Shown piece by piece: positions 8,902-16,590 of a stretch of DNA of 64,000 nucleotides; within the stretch, counting starts at the first letter, position 1, and each line of letters opens with the position of its first letter. This DNA comes from Peptostreptococcaceae bacterium oral taxon 113 str. W5053 (GTDB lineage: Bacteria; Bacillota; Clostridia; Tissierellales; Peptoniphilaceae): contig KI259852.1 in NCBI GenBank assembly GCA_000467935.1, forward strand, positions 1 to 64,000, given 5' to 3'. The position numbers and the translations under genes were made by a program. The notes beneath the pieces were generated by a model that made no database searches, had not been told where the DNA came from, and was given only the letters and a program-made list of their open reading frames with translations.

Positions 8902-8968
8902 TTGACAAAATCAAAATAAGAGTTATTATATAATTAGTTAATTAGTAGAGCAACTAACTAGTCAAATA
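8902..8968 (+). promoter_or_regulatory. Promoter and likely GntR operator
   Basis: TTGACA at 8902-8907 is followed by a TATTAT/TATAAT -10 region at 8924-8934. An imperfect inverted repeat (TTAGTTAATTAG ... AACTAACTAG) covers the -10 and initial transcribed bases up to about 8968. YtrA-type GntR repressors usually control their own operon through such a site, so this is the likely operator; that step is inference. Confidence 0.65.
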
Positions 8969-8983
8969 AGGAAGGAGAGCGCC

Positions 8984-9349
8984 ATGAATTTCAATCAAGA
9001 AAAACCTATTTTTCAACAAATTGCCGAAATGATTGAAAATCAAATTTTAGACGGTTTTCTCAATGCCGATGAACAAACGCCGTCCAGCAATGATTTTTCC
9101 AATATTTATGGAATTAATCCGGCTACAGCCAGAAAAGGATTCAGTTTGCTTACGGATGAAGGGGTTTTGTATAAGAAGAGGGGGATGGGAATGTTTGTGA
9201 CCAACGAAGCGAAAGAAATTATTATGGAAAAGCGAAGGAATGAATTTTATACGAATCGATTACCGGAGATTATCAAAGAGATAAGAAGGTTAAATATTCC
9301 TTTAGATAAACTTTCGGAATTGCTTAAAGAAAAGGATGAGGAGGTGTAG
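8984..9349 (+). CDS. GntR family (YtrA subfamily) repressor
   Basis: The 121-residue regulator has an N-terminal winged-helix domain (PIFQQIAEMIENQILDGFL; recognition region PSSNDFSNIYGINPATARKG; wing LYKKRGMGMFV) and only a short C-terminal helix, which defines the YtrA subfamily. These proteins repress adjacent ABC transporter genes and are often induced by cell-wall-active compounds. It is followed with no gap by the ATPase and permease genes at 9351 and 10223, so it should be their local repressor. An inverted repeat over its promoter is the likely binding site. Confidence 0.93.
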   Translation: MNFNQEKPIFQQIAEMIENQILDGFLNADEQTPSSNDFSNIYGINPATARKGFSLLTDEGVLYKKRGMGMFVTNEAKEIIMEKRRNEFYTNRLPEIIKEIRRLNIPLDKLSELLKEKDEEV

Positions 9350-9350
9350 A

Positions 9351-10208
9351 ATGTTAAGCATAAAAAATTTAAACAAGAGTTTTTGGAAAACGGAAGTGTT
9401 ACACAATGTGAATATAGAGTTTGAAGAAGGCAAAATATATGGACTCTTGGGTCGAAACGGAGCGGGTAAGACGACATTGATGAAAATTTTATCCAATTAT
9501 ATTGTCAACTTTGAGGGTGATGTAGAATTAAACGGCAAGGAGGTGAAAGAAAATCAAAAGGCGACAGAAGAAATTCTCTTAGTTCATAAAGATATGGTTC
9601 CATCAGCTATTGCAGATGAAAAAGTGAAAACTCTATTTCAATATTGTTCTCAATTGATGCCGAAATGGAATAGAAAATTGAACGAGAAGTTGGTACATGA
9701 GTTTGAAATTAACACCAAAGCGAAATATGCAAAACTTTCAGAAGGAAATAAAAATTTGGTGACATTGATTATCGGGTTGTCTTCCGGTGTGACTGTAAAA
9801 CTTTTTGATGAACCTTCAGTGGGTTTGGATGCCAACAATCGTTACAAGTTTTATAAAAAACTTTTGGAACTTCATGAAGAACAGAAAGACACGGTAGTGA
9901 TTTCTTCTCATATCATTGATGAAATCGAAAATGTGATTGAAGATGTGATTATCATTAAAGATAAAACGATTTTGATGAATGAAGAAGTCTCCACTGTGCA
10001 GGAAAAGGCGATTGCTCTGATCGGAGAAGAAAGCTTATTAAAAGAAATTCAAATGAGCAAAAATGTGTTGGAAATGGAAAAGTTGGGAAAATTGGCGAAG
10101 GTATCCATTTACGACTCCCTAAGCTTAGAGGAAAGGAAGAAGCTTACGGATCAGGGGATTGAACTTAGCGTTATTCCGCTGCAAAGGCTCTTTGTACATT
10201 TAACTTAA
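9351..10208 (+). CDS. ABC transporter ATP-binding protein
   Basis: The 285-residue ATPase has Walker A GRNGAGKTT near residue 34, a degenerate signature (LSEGNKNL in place of LSGGQ), and Walker B VKLFDEPSVGLD with an H-loop histidine (SSHIIDEIE). It is similar to YtrB-like and BcrA-like exporters' ATPases. The start at 9351 follows GGAGGTG; an extension to 9336 overlaps the regulator and lacks its own site. It pairs with the permease at 10223. The substrate is unknown; an antimicrobial-peptide or lipid II-binding compound efflux or stress role is the usual guess for this arrangement. Confidence 0.92.
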   Translation: MLSIKNLNKSFWKTEVLHNVNIEFEEGKIYGLLGRNGAGKTTLMKILSNYIVNFEGDVELNGKEVKENQKATEEILLVHKDMVPSAIADEKVKTLFQYCSQLMPKWNRKLNEKLVHEFEINTKAKYAKLSEGNKNLVTLIIGLSSGVTVKLFDEPSVGLDANNRYKFYKKLLELHEEQKDTVVISSHIIDEIENVIEDVIIIKDKTILMNEEVSTVQEKAIALIGEESLLKEIQMSKNVLEMEKLGKLAKVSIYDSLSLEERKKLTDQGIELSVIPLQRLFVHLT

Positions 10209-10222
10209 GGAGGTATACGATA

Positions 10223-10921
10223 ATGAAAGCAATTAGCAGAGTATTAAAATTTCAGTGGAAAGATACTCTGATTCAATATTCAAAATTGATATTCGGTGTA
10301 TTCGCGGTATGTATTGGTCTGTCTATTTACTCTATTGTAATGCCTAACAATGCTGGAGTTAGAATCAACGGAACAAATGTACCTGTCAATAATCTTTCCC
10401 TTTTCGGAATAATCTTTTTTACCGGACTTTTATTTTCGACTTTTATCTTTTTCATTGTTCAGGCTTTTACGAATATTTTTCGGGATTTTAGGTTTTTTAC
10501 ACGTTTAGGAATCACGAAATCGAACGCTGCACTTGGAAATTTATTTTACACTGTTGCGGAAGTTCTTGTTTTTGCCGTCATTTTTACGTCTTTGGGAAAA
10601 CTATTCACATTCGATTTTTTTCAGGGGTTTTCTGACGGTTTAGACTTTTTCGGAGAAATGAGTGTATGGATGCTATGGAAAGGTTTTGTGTTCTTGTCCC
10701 TGACCTTAATCACCTATTTTACTTTTATTGCACTACTGATCCGTGTTTTAGGATGGAAAGCTATATTTGTAATAATCGGATTTATCGTTCTTGTTAATGG
10801 CGTACCAATAGTGGAACGTTATTTCGATACTTTTAATCCAAAGGCTCTTATCACGATTCTTATGTTTATGATCAGTCAGATTGCCTCTTATTTGGTGTTA
10901 ACCAAGCTGGATGACAAATAA
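10223..10921 (+). CDS. ABC transporter permease, YtrC-like
   Basis: This 232-residue protein has six predicted membrane segments and a moderately hydrophilic loop after the first (NNAGVRINGTNVPVNN). It has no recognisable family motif, which is normal for ABC-2-like permeases. It begins 15 bases after the ATPase stop behind AAGGAGG and ends the GntR-ABC operon, which is closed by a terminator near 10957-10998. Confidence 0.85.
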   Translation: MKAISRVLKFQWKDTLIQYSKLIFGVFAVCIGLSIYSIVMPNNAGVRINGTNVPVNNLSLFGIIFFTGLLFSTFIFFIVQAFTNIFRDFRFFTRLGITKSNAALGNLFYTVAEVLVFAVIFTSLGKLFTFDFFQGFSDGLDFFGEMSVWMLWKGFVFLSLTLITYFTFIALLIRVLGWKAIFVIIGFIVLVNGVPIVERYFDTFNPKALITILMFMISQIASYLVLTKLDDK

Positions 10922-10954
10922 AAAATCATAGGAGTTTTTCGGATAACAAGATGA

Positions 10955-11000
10955 ACAAAAAGACTGATAAGAATTTTTCTTGTCAGTTCTTTTTATGCAA
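10955..11000 (+). terminator. Terminator of the GntR-ABC operon
   Basis: The stem AAAAAGACTGATAAGAA / TTCTTGTCAGTTCTTTTT ends in a T-run about 70 bases after the permease stop. Confidence 0.8.
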
Positions 11001-11641
11001 TGAAAAGAAAAATTTTTATCTTGTTTTTTGTATAGTTATATAAGGCGATTTAAAAGATACAAGTAGTTTTTGAGGATCACTTTTGTGCCTATCATTGTAT
11101 TTCGGGGCGGATAGATTTTGATTAGCCAATTGTGGAATTTGGCAATTCATCATCCTCTTTGAAAGATCATGTATGGGATTAGTGGTTTCTTCTACGATGG
11201 CTTCTTACATCGCTTTAAAAAGGGATGGAGAAGTTGATCATTGACAGGAATCGTTGAAAAATTTTTGATTTAAAACATATGTTATGGACTTATTTTCTTG
11301 TTGTTTTCTTTATAATCGTTTATGATATGATAAGAGCACAATCAACGGATTGGTATGAGGGGGGTCTCGGTTTTGATGTTGATGATTCTTTTGTCAATGC
11401 TGTTTTTTGGAGGCGGAAATGAAGACGTCGGATGGGGAATGATTTTACAGCCCGAATTGGAGAAGTTTCCAAAGGAATTTTCTTCTGTGTATTAATTTAT
11501 TGTTTGATGAACGCTTTATCAGGCGTATTTTGCTTTCGATTCAGTTTATGGATATAAGATTTTAGAGTCAATAAAAAATAGGTGGGTGTTTGGAAAAATG
11601 ATTTATTGATAAAAAAATTCAGGGTGAACAAGGGGGAATAT
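11001..11641. other. Gene-poor stretch, possible decayed gene
   Basis: Apart from one short frame at 11355-11495, no gene is convincing. Several short hydrophobic frames, such as ATGGGATTAGTGGTTTCTTC near 11172, suggest a decayed membrane protein gene upstream of the zinc-ribbon gene. In other genomes, proteins like the latter often follow TPM-domain or LemA genes, but no diagnostic motif remains. Confidence 0.4.
11355..11495 (+). CDS. Possible 46-residue membrane peptide or gene fragment
   Basis: The frame starts MRGVSVLMLMILLSMLFFGG and continues with an acidic tail. It has one hydrophobic segment but no convincing ribosome binding site. It may be the remains of a larger gene or not expressed at all. 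Confidence 0.25.
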   Translation: MRGVSVLMLMILLSMLFFGGGNEDVGWGMILQPELEKFPKEFSSVY

Positions 11642-12922
11642 ATGAATTTTGAAGGAGCTTTTACTTGGGCTTTAGGTATAGCAACACTTTGTATGGTTTT
11701 GTTTATTCGAGCTGTTTTTGATTGGGATTTTGTAATAGATTTATTGTGCAGCAAAATTCGGCGCTCCAAAAAGCTGAAAAAAATGATGGAAGAACGGGAG
11801 ACGATTTTAGCCGGTCAAGGACTGTCTAAGGAAAAAAGACAGGCTTTTGAAGAGGTATTGATTCCTTTGACAAAAGGGGATAAAAACTTATTGCCGTCCC
11901 GAATGGACAAGATTTTTCGAAAAGAAACGGAGAATCAGCTTCAATTGTTGAAAGACAGAGGTCTTCGTTTGGAATTTTATTTCGCGGGTGTATCCAGTTC
12001 GGGGAATTTTACCAAATGGAACGACGGCGGGAGAGAATGGAGGGAAGCGGAGCTGGAAGGGGCCATATTGGAGCGTTTTGTAACTTCTTCAGGGAACATT
12101 ATACAGGAAATTTATCATAATCGGGGTGTGATGACCATACGGCAATCCCGTCGAATTCGGCATGATGACAGAAAGGAAAAAAAACAGCAATATTATGAAG
12201 ATCTGTCCATTTATTGCCAAAGTTGCGGAGCAGAGCTGATGTTAAATACACAAGAGGTCAATTGTCCTTATTGTGGAGCTGTTATTTCGCGTAAATTTTT
12301 TGACTGGCAGATGGAGAGTTTTGATTTTTATACGAAAATCAGCGAAACCGGAGAGATTTTTTTGCTTTTATCGGCTTTGTGGTTTTTTATTTTTATCGTT
12401 TCTTGGATTGGTTTTTTGCTTTATAAAATAAGTTTGATTGCATCAATTATAGTTGTGCTTTTGGCGATTGCCTTTCCGGTTTGGCTTCTATGGCATGGGG
12501 ATCGACAACAAGAAAATTTGAAAAAACAAATTGTGCGTTATTCGGAAAGTTATTTGCGAACCTGTATTAATGAAGCGCTATGGCAGAAAGAAGATAAACA
12601 GAACTTGCTTTCTTTTGGTATTGATAAAATAAAGCTGAAATCGGTCAATCACAAAGGAGATAAGACATATATTCGATTGAAAACGACAGTTTCCAAGACT
12701 TTTCTCCCGAACACGGGAAAGCCCATTCACAAGAAAGAAAGGATGATTCTTTGGATGGAGCGAGCCAAGTATCCGGAGAGAGTACGAAATAAGGGGAAGG
12801 TTTTCGAGGAGAAGGAATGTCCAAGCTGTGGAGCGAATTTTATGCCGGATGAAAACAATAATTGCTCTTATTGCGGTTACGGTTTGCGCGTTTACAATGG
12901 GAAGTGGAAATTATCTGAGTAA
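11642..12922 (+). CDS. Membrane protein with two zinc ribbons, Tim44-like
   Basis: The 426-residue protein has an N-terminal membrane segment (about residues 8-27) and a soluble region of about 160 residues with an NTF2/Tim44-like pattern (ELEGAILERFVTSSGNIIQEIY). A first four-cysteine zinc ribbon follows (CQSCGAEL ... CPYCGAVI, about residues 191-217), then two more membrane segments (about 250-300), a second soluble domain, and a C-terminal zinc ribbon (CPSCGANF ... CSYCGYGL). The ATG at 11642 follows AGGGGG. Related zinc-ribbon/Tim44 proteins are widespread in Firmicutes with unknown function. It looks monocistronic. Confidence 0.75.
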   Translation: MNFEGAFTWALGIATLCMVLFIRAVFDWDFVIDLLCSKIRRSKKLKKMMEERETILAGQGLSKEKRQAFEEVLIPLTKGDKNLLPSRMDKIFRKETENQLQLLKDRGLRLEFYFAGVSSSGNFTKWNDGGREWREAELEGAILERFVTSSGNIIQEIYHNRGVMTIRQSRRIRHDDRKEKKQQYYEDLSIYCQSCGAELMLNTQEVNCPYCGAVISRKFFDWQMESFDFYTKISETGEIFLLLSALWFFIFIVSWIGFLLYKISLIASIIVVLLAIAFPVWLLWHGDRQQENLKKQIVRYSESYLRTCINEALWQKEDKQNLLSFGIDKIKLKSVNHKGDKTYIRLKTTVSKTFLPNTGKPIHKKERMILWMERAKYPERVRNKGKVFEEKECPSCGANFMPDENNNCSYCGYGLRVYNGKWKLSE

Positions 12923-13044
12923 TCGACGGAAAAAAAGAGACGGCAAAGATTTCAGATGTCTTTTGGTTTGGCATTTGACCATTTGATAAAAAGTACTCAT
13001 TTGACCTTTCATTTGCTATAATAATCTGTAAGGAGGGGGAGATT

Positions 13045-13863
13045 ATGGAACTATTTTCGCCTGGAAAAATTAATTTAACTCTAGATGTAGGAAAAAAAAG
13101 AGAAGACGGTTATCATGAAGTGGAAACGGTGATGCAAACTTTTGACTTCGGGGATGTGTTGTGTTTTCATGAGCGACGTTTCGGCTTTGAGCTCAATTGC
13201 ACACAGGCTCCCTCGGAAGAATTATTTTTAATTCGTCGCGCCTATGACCTTTTTTGTGAAGAGCTGGGATCTTGCCCGGGGGTGCGTATTCGATTGGAAA
13301 AGCATTTGCCCATGTGTTCCGGTCTTGGAGGCGGAAGCTCCAATGCGGCAAAAGTTTTATTGGGTTTGAACAAATTATATAAGGCGGAGTTTCCAAAAGA
13401 AACTTTAATTCGATTGGCATCCCAAATCGGTTCCGATGTTCCTTTTTTCTTAAATGGCAAACGTGCCGTAGCCAGAGGAAGAGGAACACAGGTACAAGAG
13501 ATATCGCATTCTTCTTTAGGTTATATTCTTCTTGTCAATGATAATACAAAATTGCACTCTCAAGACGTATATGAAAAAATAGACGAAATGGAGCAGGAAG
13601 AGCCTAAAACTGCAAAATTTATTGACGCATTGGAGAAAGGACAAAGCGTTGTTCCATATATTTCCAATCATTTAGAGAAAGCTGCTTTTGAATTGGCACC
13701 GAATTTAAAAGAAATTAAGGAAAAATTATTGACTCAAGGGGCTTTGACCGCTCATCTTTGTGGCAGTGGAGGAAGCTTATTCGGGTTATTTAAGACGAGA
13801 GAAGAGGCGGCAAAAGCAAAACTTGTTTTCAGAGAAGAATTTGTATATATTTTAAGTATCTAA
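13045..13863 (+). CDS. ispE: 4-diphosphocytidyl-2-C-methyl-D-erythritol kinase
   Basis: This 272-residue GHMP-family kinase phosphorylates CDP-methylerythritol at the 2-hydroxyl in the MEP pathway to isoprenoids. The family start PGKINLTLDVGKKREDGYHE is present, as are the ATP-binding glycine-rich loop GLGGGSSNAA near residue 93, the SDVPFFL active-site segment and the C-terminal LCGSGGSLFG. AAGGAGGGGG precedes the ATG. A polyprenyl diphosphate synthase at 62947 uses the same pathway's products, though the genes are far apart. A bidirectional terminator follows. Confidence 0.96.
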   Translation: MELFSPGKINLTLDVGKKREDGYHEVETVMQTFDFGDVLCFHERRFGFELNCTQAPSEELFLIRRAYDLFCEELGSCPGVRIRLEKHLPMCSGLGGGSSNAAKVLLGLNKLYKAEFPKETLIRLASQIGSDVPFFLNGKRAVARGRGTQVQEISHSSLGYILLVNDNTKLHSQDVYEKIDEMEQEEPKTAKFIDALEKGQSVVPYISNHLEKAAFELAPNLKEIKEKLLTQGALTAHLCGSGGSLFGLFKTREEAAKAKLVFREEFVYILSI

Positions 13864-13871
13864 ATCGGACA

Positions 13872-13906
13872 TGAAAAAAGCGAGAATATATTCTCGCTTT
13901 TTAAAA
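13872..13906. terminator. Bidirectional terminator between ispE and CoA-transferase
   Basis: The palindrome GCGAGAATATATTCTCGC has an A-run before and a T-run after it, so it ends the converging transcripts from both sides. Confidence 0.9.
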
Positions 13907-13907
13907 T

Positions 13908-15086
13908 TCAGTAAATACCCTTTTCTTTCATCTTGTGAATATCTTCCTTAGCATACCCTAAACGAGTTAATACATTTTCGGTATCAGAACCGGGTGCTTT
14001 TCCCATGTGACGATAAATCGGTTTTGTATTGGTAAAATGAATGGGCATAGCAAATTGTTTTACTTCTTCTGCATCTTCTTTCATAGTGACTATCAATTCA
14101 CGTGCTTTGATATGTTCATCTTCCAATAAGGCTTCTCTTAAGTTTTTCACAGGTTCCACACAGGCATCGGCTTTGGCAAATAAAAATTCCCATTCTTTGC
14201 GAGTCTTGGATTTGAAAATTTGACGAATTTCTTCTTTTTTTTCTTTAATATTTTCGGCATCGACTCCGCCTGTTATCCATTCCGGTTTTCCGAGAACGGT
14301 ACAAAAACTTTTCCAAAACTTAGGTTCCAAAGAACCGACGCTAATGCTTTCGCCATCTTTGGTGGAATAAAAATCATAAGCGCTTCCTCCGTTTAAAAGG
14401 TCATCTTCCCTACCCGGCTCCTTTCCGGAGAGTAAAAAATCACAACCGTTTAAAGAGTTAAAAGGAATCATTCCATCCATCATGGACACATCAATCCAAT
14501 CCCCCTGTCCTGTTTTTTCGCGATGATGAACGGCAGCTAAGATTCCGATGACACTGTGAAGGGAGCCGATAGCCAAGTCTGCGATTTGTACACCATAGGG
14601 AGAGGGCGTTTCTCCTTTGCGGCAGGAGTGAGACATCACTCCACTTAAAGAAAGATAGTTAATATCGTGACCGGCTTTGTCTTTATAGGGACCAGATTGA
14701 CCATATCCCGTAAGAGAGCAGTAGATGATATCGGGACAAATTTTTTGAAGACTTTCATAGTCTAAGTCGAATTTTGCCATCACACCGGGGCGAAATTGTT
14801 CTAAAATAATAGTATAACCTTGTTCCACAATCAAGCGTTTGATAATTTGAATACTCTGTTCTTCTTTAAGATTCAGGGAAATGGTTTCTTTATTTCTTCC
14901 CAACCATGCGCAATGGGCGTTTCGCTTTCCGTCCTTAAGATAGGGCGGAGATTGAAGCACCAAGTCAGGACGATCGGGAGCACTGATTTTTAAAACTTGA
15001 GCGCCCATATCCGCCAACATGAGACTGGCATAAGGTCCGGGAAGTAAGGTGGAAAAATCCAAGATTTTAAGATCTGAAAGTTGCAT
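13908..15086 (-). CDS. CaiB/BaiF family CoA-transferase
   Basis: The 392-residue protein is a family III CoA-transferase. Features are the start LKILDFSTLLPGPYASLMLADMGAQVLKI, a conserved GRNKETISLNLK segment, the catalytic aspartate region (NYLSLSGVMS preceded by GHDINYLS), and the C-terminal RHMGKAPGSDTENVL. Members move CoA between carboxylic acids such as carnitine, bile acids, alpha-methylacyl acids or oxalate; the substrate cannot be read here. The ATG at 15086 follows AAGGAGG and starts the family domain. A longer in-frame extension upstream to 15329 has no supporting features. It is a lone minus-strand gene. Confidence 0.93.
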   Translation of the reverse strand: MQLSDLKILDFSTLLPGPYASLMLADMGAQVLKISAPDRPDLVLQSPPYLKDGKRNAHCAWLGRNKETISLNLKEEQSIQIIKRLIVEQGYTIILEQFRPGVMAKFDLDYESLQKICPDIIYCSLTGYGQSGPYKDKAGHDINYLSLSGVMSHSCRKGETPSPYGVQIADLAIGSLHSVIGILAAVHHREKTGQGDWIDVSMMDGMIPFNSLNGCDFLLSGKEPGREDDLLNGGSAYDFYSTKDGESISVGSLEPKFWKSFCTVLGKPEWITGGVDAENIKEKKEEIRQIFKSKTRKEWEFLFAKADACVEPVKNLREALLEDEHIKARELIVTMKEDAEEVKQFAMPIHFTNTKPIYRHMGKAPGSDTENVLTRLGYAKEDIHKMKEKGIY

Positions 15087-15190
15087 TGAATAACCTCCTT
15101 TATAGTTCATTGTAACATAAATATTCTGTAAAAAATGAAATTTTGTTGTTGTATTGTAAGAAAGGGTATATAAAAATCGAGGTGAAAAAT

Positions 15191-15589
15191 ATGGAAAAAG
15201 AATTGCTAATATCTGCTGTTGTGGATTATTTGAAACAAAAAACGATTTCGCCGGAACAAGCCGGAATTTTATTAAAGAAAATAATGGGAGAAATTGCACA
15301 ATATTATACTCGAGATTTACCCGGTTCATTTGTAATGAAAAGAGACGGTCGCATGCAACAATTTGATGATAGAAAATTGAAAGACAGTATGGCTAATGCC
15401 TCAGATAATGCAAAGCAACCGATGAATGAAGGAGATTTAAACAATGTTTTGAGGATGGTTAAAAAAAGTATTTCGGATATGGGTCAAAAAGTGATTTTGT
15501 CGAAGGACTTAAGGATTTTAGTGTTGGGAACTTTAATAAAGCAAGGATTTTCAAAAGTGGCAGATGCATATCGAATATATACAAAATAA
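15191..15589 (+). CDS. ATP-cone domain protein
   Basis: This 132-residue protein has an N-terminal helical part and a C-terminal ATP-cone (about residues 48-130: FVMKRDGRMQQFDDRKL ... LGTLIKQGFSKVADAYRIY). ATP-cones bind ATP or dATP and regulate ribonucleotide reductases and NrdR. There is no zinc ribbon, so this is not NrdR itself. It is transcribed alone ahead of the iron operon. A nucleotide-sensing regulatory role is likely but the partner is unknown. Confidence 0.85.
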   Translation: MEKELLISAVVDYLKQKTISPEQAGILLKKIMGEIAQYYTRDLPGSFVMKRDGRMQQFDDRKLKDSMANASDNAKQPMNEGDLNNVLRMVKKSISDMGQKVILSKDLRILVLGTLIKQGFSKVADAYRIYTK

Positions 15590-15630
15590 GGTATGCGTTG
15601 TTGATTTTTTTGAATCTTTCTCAAAATATA

Positions 15631-15658
15631 TTGAAAAAAATCATTTTTTAGGTATAAT
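15631..15658 (+). promoter_or_regulatory. Promoter of the iron regulator/feo operon
   Basis: TTGAAA (15631-15636) and TATAAT (15653-15658) have 16-base spacing just ahead of the DtxR-type gene. AT-rich inverted sequence around it could hold a metal-regulator site, but no clear palindrome is claimed. Confidence 0.65.
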
Positions 15659-15683
15659 ATAAGACAAGGAAGGGGGTAGCGTA

Positions 15684-16058
15684 ATGCAACAAACAGAATC
15701 TTCGGAAATGTATCTTGAGACAATTTTAGTTTTAGGGCAGAGAAACGGTGTTGTTCGTTCTGTGGATATCGCAAGAGAAATGAATTTCTCTAAACCCAGC
15801 ATCAGTCGTGCTATGGATAAATTGCGTGAGGCGGGTTGTGTTACGATGGATGAAAGTAACTTTATTCATTTGACTAAAAAGGGAAAGGAAATCGCAGAGA
15901 AAATTTATGAACGTCATGTAACGTTGATGAATTATTTTTTGAATTTGGGTGTCAGTCCAAAAGTGGCTCAAGATGACGCTTGTGCTATTGAGCATGTGAT
16001 CAGTGATGAAACCTTTGAAGCTTTAAAAAGACACTATCGTAAGCACCATGGGATTTAA
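15684..16058 (+). CDS. DtxR/MntR-family metal-dependent regulator
   Basis: The 124-residue protein has the N-terminal winged helix of the DtxR family (TESSEMYLETILVLG, then VRSVDIAREMNFSKPSISRAMDKLREAGCV) and the dimerisation/metal-binding helices (ERHVTLMNYFLNLGVSPKVAQDDACAIEHVIS). The second part supplies the H/E/C/D metal ligands typical of IdeR or MntR. It lacks the SH3-like third domain, as in short MntR-type members. Its position directly before feoA, feoA and feoB points to iron-dependent control of this operon; that is inference. Confidence 0.93.
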   Translation: MQQTESSEMYLETILVLGQRNGVVRSVDIAREMNFSKPSISRAMDKLREAGCVTMDESNFIHLTKKGKEIAEKIYERHVTLMNYFLNLGVSPKVAQDDACAIEHVISDETFEALKRHYRKHHGI

Positions 16059-16083
16059 AAATTTCTGATTAGGAGGGCTTTTT

Positions 16084-16293
16084 ATGCCATTAACATTATT
16101 AAAGCCGGGAGAGGTTCGAAAAATTGTTGCAATTCGAGGAAATGATTCGGTGATTCAACATTTACGGGATTTAGGCTTTATTGAAGGAACGGAGATACGA
16201 GTGATTTCACATGTAAATGGGAATTTAATCATCGATATAAAAGGTACCAGACTTGCCTTAGAAAGCTCTTTGGCGAATCGTATTTTTGTTTAG
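16084..16293 (+). CDS. feoA: FeoA domain protein (first copy)
   Basis: The 69-residue protein is a single SH3-like FeoA domain (GEVRKIVAIRGNDSVIQHLRDLGFIEGTEI). FeoA proteins act with the ferrous transporter FeoB in the cytoplasm. It is preceded by AGGAGGG and lies 26 bases after the regulator gene. Two feoA copies in a row before feoB is a common clostridial arrangement. Confidence 0.95.
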   Translation: MPLTLLKPGEVRKIVAIRGNDSVIQHLRDLGFIEGTEIRVISHVNGNLIIDIKGTRLALESSLANRIFV

Positions 16294-16305
16294 AGGAGGG
16301 TTGGT

Positions 16306-16524
16306 ATGACACTGGATGAAGTGAGAGTGGGAAGTACAGTACGAGTTAAAAAAGTTTATGGAGACGGTCCGTTAAGGAGACGGGTTATGGATATGGGTTT
16401 AATTCACGGCGTGGAGGTTAAAGTTGAAAAAATTGCTCCATTAGGTGATCCGATTGAATTGACTTTAAGAGGATATCAATTGAGTATACGTATAGCAGAT
16501 GCGAAGAATGTTGAGGTAGAATAA
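16306..16524 (+). CDS. feoA: FeoA domain protein (second copy)
   Basis: The 72-residue protein is a second FeoA domain (GSTVRVKKVYGDGPLRRRVMDMGLIHGVEV). It differs clearly from the first copy, so it is not a recent duplicate. It begins 12 bases after that gene behind AGGAGGG, and feoB follows 66 bases later. Confidence 0.95.
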   Translation: MTLDEVRVGSTVRVKKVYGDGPLRRRVMDMGLIHGVEVKVEKIAPLGDPIELTLRGYQLSIRIADAKNVEVE

Positions 16525-16590
16525 TTTTTTATTCTGAGGTTAGCATTAACTAATAAAAGTTAATTATACGCAATAAAAAGGAGTTTATGT

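Noticed and set aside
12989..13022. ispE promoter formed by TTGACC and TATAAT
   Set aside because: The spacing is 10 bases, too short for a sigma-A promoter, so no site was annotated.
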